9,328 bases of DNA from an uncultured Collinsella sp. (GTDB lineage Bacteria; Actinomycetota; Coriobacteriia; Coriobacteriales; Coriobacteriaceae). Of the stretch, positions 7,325-9,328 are shown one piece after another (position 1 is the first letter of the stretch; each line of letters begins with the position of its first letter). The stretch spans positions 1 through 9,328 of the forward strand of contig USOF01000025.1 of assembly GCA_900556285.1 (NCBI GenBank), read 5' to 3'. Below the pieces are notes generated by a model. It was given only the letters and a program-made list of their open reading frames with translations, was not told where the DNA came from and ran no database searches. Made by a program: the position numbers and the translations under genes.

Positions 7325-7777
7325 CTAGTCTTCGAGTCCGCTATTGATGAGCTCCGCAATCTCAACGGGATCGGTGCTCGCGCGCACCTTGTCACGGAAG
7401 CCGGCGTCCATCAGCATCACGGCAGCCTTGGAGAGCAAGCGCAGGTGCGTGGTTCCTGCCTCGCCGGCAGGCACGTACAGCGCGAGCGCAACATCGACGG
7501 GCACACCATCGAAGCTCGGCCATTCAACGGGCTCGACCAGCTTAAGCACGGCAACGCCCGGCGTGTGGATAGCATCGCTTTTGGCATGTGGAACGGCAAA
7601 ACCGGCGACAAGGCCAGTCTCGGCCTCGTTCTCGCGAGCCATGAAGGCAGTCTCTACGGCAGATGCGTCGTCAGCAAAGCCGAGCTCGACGGCCTGATCG
7701 GACAAATAATGCAGGGCATCCTCGCGCGAGGCGGCGGTATACCCTATCGTCACTTGGTTGGCAGATACAAATCCCAT
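7325..7777 (-). CDS. PTS sugar transporter subunit IIA, fructose/mannitol-type
   Basis: A 150-residue single-domain EIIA protein of the PTS_EIIA_2 (fructose/mannitol) family, the usual length for a free-standing domain. It receives phosphate from HPr and passes it to a cognate EIIB. The phosphorylated histidine is His64 in AGFAVPHAKSDAI (58-70), the hallmark motif. The C-terminal helix RLLSKAAVMLMDAGFRDKVRA is typical. It is the last gene of the operon: TAAGGAAGGTTTCCATG joins the transketolase stop to this start, with the Shine-Dalgarno AAGGAAGG overlapping the upstream stop. No EIIB or EIIC is in the window, so partner and sugar are unknown. Placement directly after split transketolase genes points to pentose or related sugar metabolism; it may have a regulatory rather than transport role (inference). 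Confidence 0.92.
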   Translation of the reverse strand: MGFVSANQVTIGYTAASREDALHYLSDQAVELGFADDASAVETAFMARENEAETGLVAGFAVPHAKSDAIHTPGVAVLKLVEPVEWPSFDGVPVDVALALYVPAGEAGTTHLRLLSKAAVMLMDAGFRDKVRASTDPVEIAELINSGLED

Positions 7778-7788
7778 GGAAACCTTCC

Positions 7789-8727
7789 TTACAACACAGA
7801 CCTGACCGCAGCTTCGATGCCGTCGGCGTCCAAACCGTACTTGTGCAGCAAATCGACCGCAGGGCCGGACTCGCCATACACATCGCGCACGCCGACGCGA
7901 CGCATCGGCACCGGATACTGCTCCGCTAGCACCGAGGCAACGGCCTCGCCAAGACCGCCGATAATCGAATGCTCCTCGGCAGTGACCACGCGACCGGTCT
8001 TCTTGGCGCTGGCTACAACCAGGCGTTCGTCGAGCGGCTTGATCGTATGCATGTTGATGACCTCGGCATCGATGCCATCGGCAGCGAGCGCCTCGGCAGC
8101 CTCAAGCGCCTCGGCGACCATAAGGCCACAAGCGATGATGGTCACATCGGACCCCTCGCGCACGACCACGCCGCGACCAATCTTGAACTCATAGTCCTCG
8201 CAGTCGTTGATGACCGGTGTTGCCAGGCGGCCGAAGCGCATGTAAACCGGGCCCTCAAACTCATAGGCGGCGCGCACACAGGCACGAGCCTCGACGTCGT
8301 CGGCGGGAACGACCACCGTCATACCCGGAATCGTGCGCATGAGTGCGATATCCTCGCAGCACTGGTGCGTGGCGCCGTCCTCGCCCATCGAAATGCCGGC
8401 ATGAGTAGCGCCAATCTTGACGTTGAGGTGCGGGTAGCCGATGGAATTGCGGACCTGCTCGTAGGCGCGACCGGCGGCAAACATCGCAAAGGTGCTCGCA
8501 AAAGCAACGCGGCCCGTGGTCGCGATGCCGGCGGCAAGACCCATCAGGTTGCTCTCGGCAATGCCGGCGTCGTAGAAGCGCTCAGGGTGCGCAGCCTTAA
8601 ACTTACCGGTCTGCGTGGCGGCGGCCAGGTCGGCATCGAGAACCACAAAGTCATCGCGCTCATTGCCCAGCTCGACAAGTGCCTCGCCATAGCTAACGCG
8701 CGTGGCGACTTTCTTGACGTCTGCCAT
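7789..8727 (-). CDS. Transketolase, C-terminal (PYR + C-terminal domain) subunit
   Basis: A complete 312-residue subunit of a two-polypeptide transketolase, which moves two-carbon units between sugar phosphates using thiamine diphosphate. Residues about 8-170 are the pyrimidine-binding domain with the catalytic glutamate Glu58 in YDAGIAESNLMGLAAGIA (52-69, shown from Y52) and GATHQ (118-122). Residues about 190-305 are the C-terminal transketolase domain (GSDVTIIACG 192-201, EEHSIIGGLGEAVA 251-264). The length matches split transketolases rather than the ~650-residue fused form. It overlaps the N-terminal subunit gene by one base (TAATG) with GGGGAGGAG just upstream, so the two halves are translationally coupled and made in equal amounts. 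DXS/pyruvate-dehydrogenase-type proteins share this fold, but the paired N-half settles it. Confidence 0.92.
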   Translation of the reverse strand: MADVKKVATRVSYGEALVELGNERDDFVVLDADLAAATQTGKFKAAHPERFYDAGIAESNLMGLAAGIATTGRVAFASTFAMFAAGRAYEQVRNSIGYPHLNVKIGATHAGISMGEDGATHQCCEDIALMRTIPGMTVVVPADDVEARACVRAAYEFEGPVYMRFGRLATPVINDCEDYEFKIGRGVVVREGSDVTIIACGLMVAEALEAAEALAADGIDAEVINMHTIKPLDERLVVASAKKTGRVVTAEEHSIIGGLGEAVASVLAEQYPVPMRRVGVRDVYGESGPAVDLLHKYGLDADGIEAAVRSVL

Positions 8728-9297
8728 TAGAGCTCCTCCCCTGCTGCTGCGAGCTCGGCCATGGCCTGCTCAAACTGTTCATCGTTGGGGGCCTTGCCGT
8801 GCCAACCAACCTGGTTCTCCATAAAGGAAACGCCCTTGCCCTTCATGGTCTCGGCGATGATGGCGGTCGGCTGACCCTTGGTGGCGCGGGCCTCGGCAAA
8901 GGCGGCGCGGATCTGATCGAAATCGTTGCCGTCGGCAAGCTCCACCACGTGGAACTTAAAGGCGCGGAACTTGTCGGCGAGCGGCATGGGGTCGTTGACC
9001 TCCTCGACGGGGCCGTCGATCTGCAGGCCGTTGTGGTCGACGATCACGCAGAGGTTATCGAGCTGCTGGTTGCCGGCAAACATGGCTGCCTCCCAGACCT
9101 GACCTTCCTGGATTTCACCATCGCCAAGAAGTGTATAAACACGAAATGCTTTGTTCTGCAGTTTTGCACCGAGTGCCATTCCGACTGCTGCGGAGATTCC
9201 CTGTCCGAGGGAACCGCTTGACATATCAACGCCCGGGATATGTTTCATATCCGGATGTCCCTGCAGGTAAGAGCCAAGGTGGCGAAGGGTCAGCAGG
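8727..9297 (-). CDS. Transketolase, N-terminal (ThDP-binding) subunit, 5'-truncated by contig end
   Basis: About 190 residues of the thiamine-diphosphate-binding half remain. Visible are GHPDMKHIPGVDMSSGSLGQ, the substrate/ThDP-contacting region, and the ThDP motif that opens with GDGEIQEG and ends with HNGLQIDG, in which Asp of GDG and Asn of HNG coordinate magnesium. Complete N-terminal subunits run to about 270-280 residues, so some 80-90 N-terminal residues and the true start are missing. The frame stays open into the adapter, where an ATG gives a false start MCIRDS; that peptide is adapter-encoded and should not be annotated. The 3' end overlaps the C-terminal subunit start. The portion upstream of about 9118 differs in codon use from the rest of the gene and may come from another genome. 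Confidence 0.88.
9118..9297. other. Compositionally foreign terminal segment, possible chimeric join
   Basis: In the transketolase frame this segment favours GGA, GCA, AAA, CTT, GAA and CAT codons, whereas the rest of the operon uses mostly GGC, GCC, AAG and CTG/CTC. GC in 9121-9300 is about 53% by hand count, against about 65% in 9001-9060. The change falls within the highly conserved GDGEIQEGQVWEAAMFAG coding stretch, where short reads of two species could be merged. The encoded protein reads on without a break. Confidence 0.55.
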
Positions 9298-9328
9298 CTG
9301 TCTCTTATACACATCTGACGCTGCCGAC
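9298..9328 (-). other. Nextera/Tn5 sequencing adapter at right contig end
   Basis: CTGTCTCTTATACACATCT (9298-9316) is the reverse complement of the Tn5 mosaic end, and GACGCTGCCGAC (9317-9328) continues the Nextera Read 1 adapter. It is the same adapter as at the left end, facing inward, and is not genomic. Confidence 0.98.

Noticed and set aside
7307..8730. Plus-strand frames opposite EIIA and transketolase
   Set aside because: The opposite strand encodes complete conserved proteins with proper ribosome sites; these frames lack both.

Overview
This is a 9.3 kb assembled fragment of a GC-rich bacterial chromosome. Gene content, strong G/C preference at third codon positions, and the style of the small intergenic repeats best fit a gut actinobacterium of the Coriobacteriia, with a Collinsella-like organism the most likely. 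That assignment is recognition-based inference. Both contig ends carry Illumina Nextera (Tn5) adapter (1-27 and 9298-9328), so the first and last bases are library sequence, not genome. The last ~180 genomic bases also differ in codon use from the rest and may be a chimeric join.

Layout from left to right. A YeiH/UPF0324 membrane protein (minus) is divergent from a GntR/FCD regulator (plus). Next comes glmS (minus), the entry enzyme of amino-sugar synthesis, with its own terminator and a 313-bp upstream region. That region holds two hairpin repeats, a cluster of inverted half-sites and divergent promoters. A LacI-family regulator (plus) follows and converges on a HAD-family phosphatase/phosphomutase (minus), sharing a long symmetric terminator with it. 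A larE sulfur transferase (plus) is divergent from the HAD gene. The right end is a minus-strand operon of split transketolase (N-terminal half truncated by the contig end, C-terminal half overlapping it by one base) followed 11 bp later by a PTS fructose-type EIIA protein.

The genes are mostly ordinary metabolism: amino-sugar supply, pentose-phosphate carbon shuffling with PTS phosphotransfer, a sugar-phosphate HAD enzyme, and nickel-pincer cofactor sulfur transfer. No defence system, phage, CRISPR, rRNA or tRNA is visible.

The most interesting unexplained structure is a family of short intergenic hairpins. Three ~53-bp copies (1994-2046 plus, 4172-4224 minus, 7193-7245 plus) have the stem AACCTGCC/GGCAGGTT around a GGGACAGGT-type loop. 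A fourth element (4120-4160, minus) has the same loop motif but a different stem. Two of the copies start exactly inside the TAA stop codon of the preceding gene. Second in interest is an ATACCA/TGGTAT operator cluster upstream of glmS. I found no convincing new multi-gene system.
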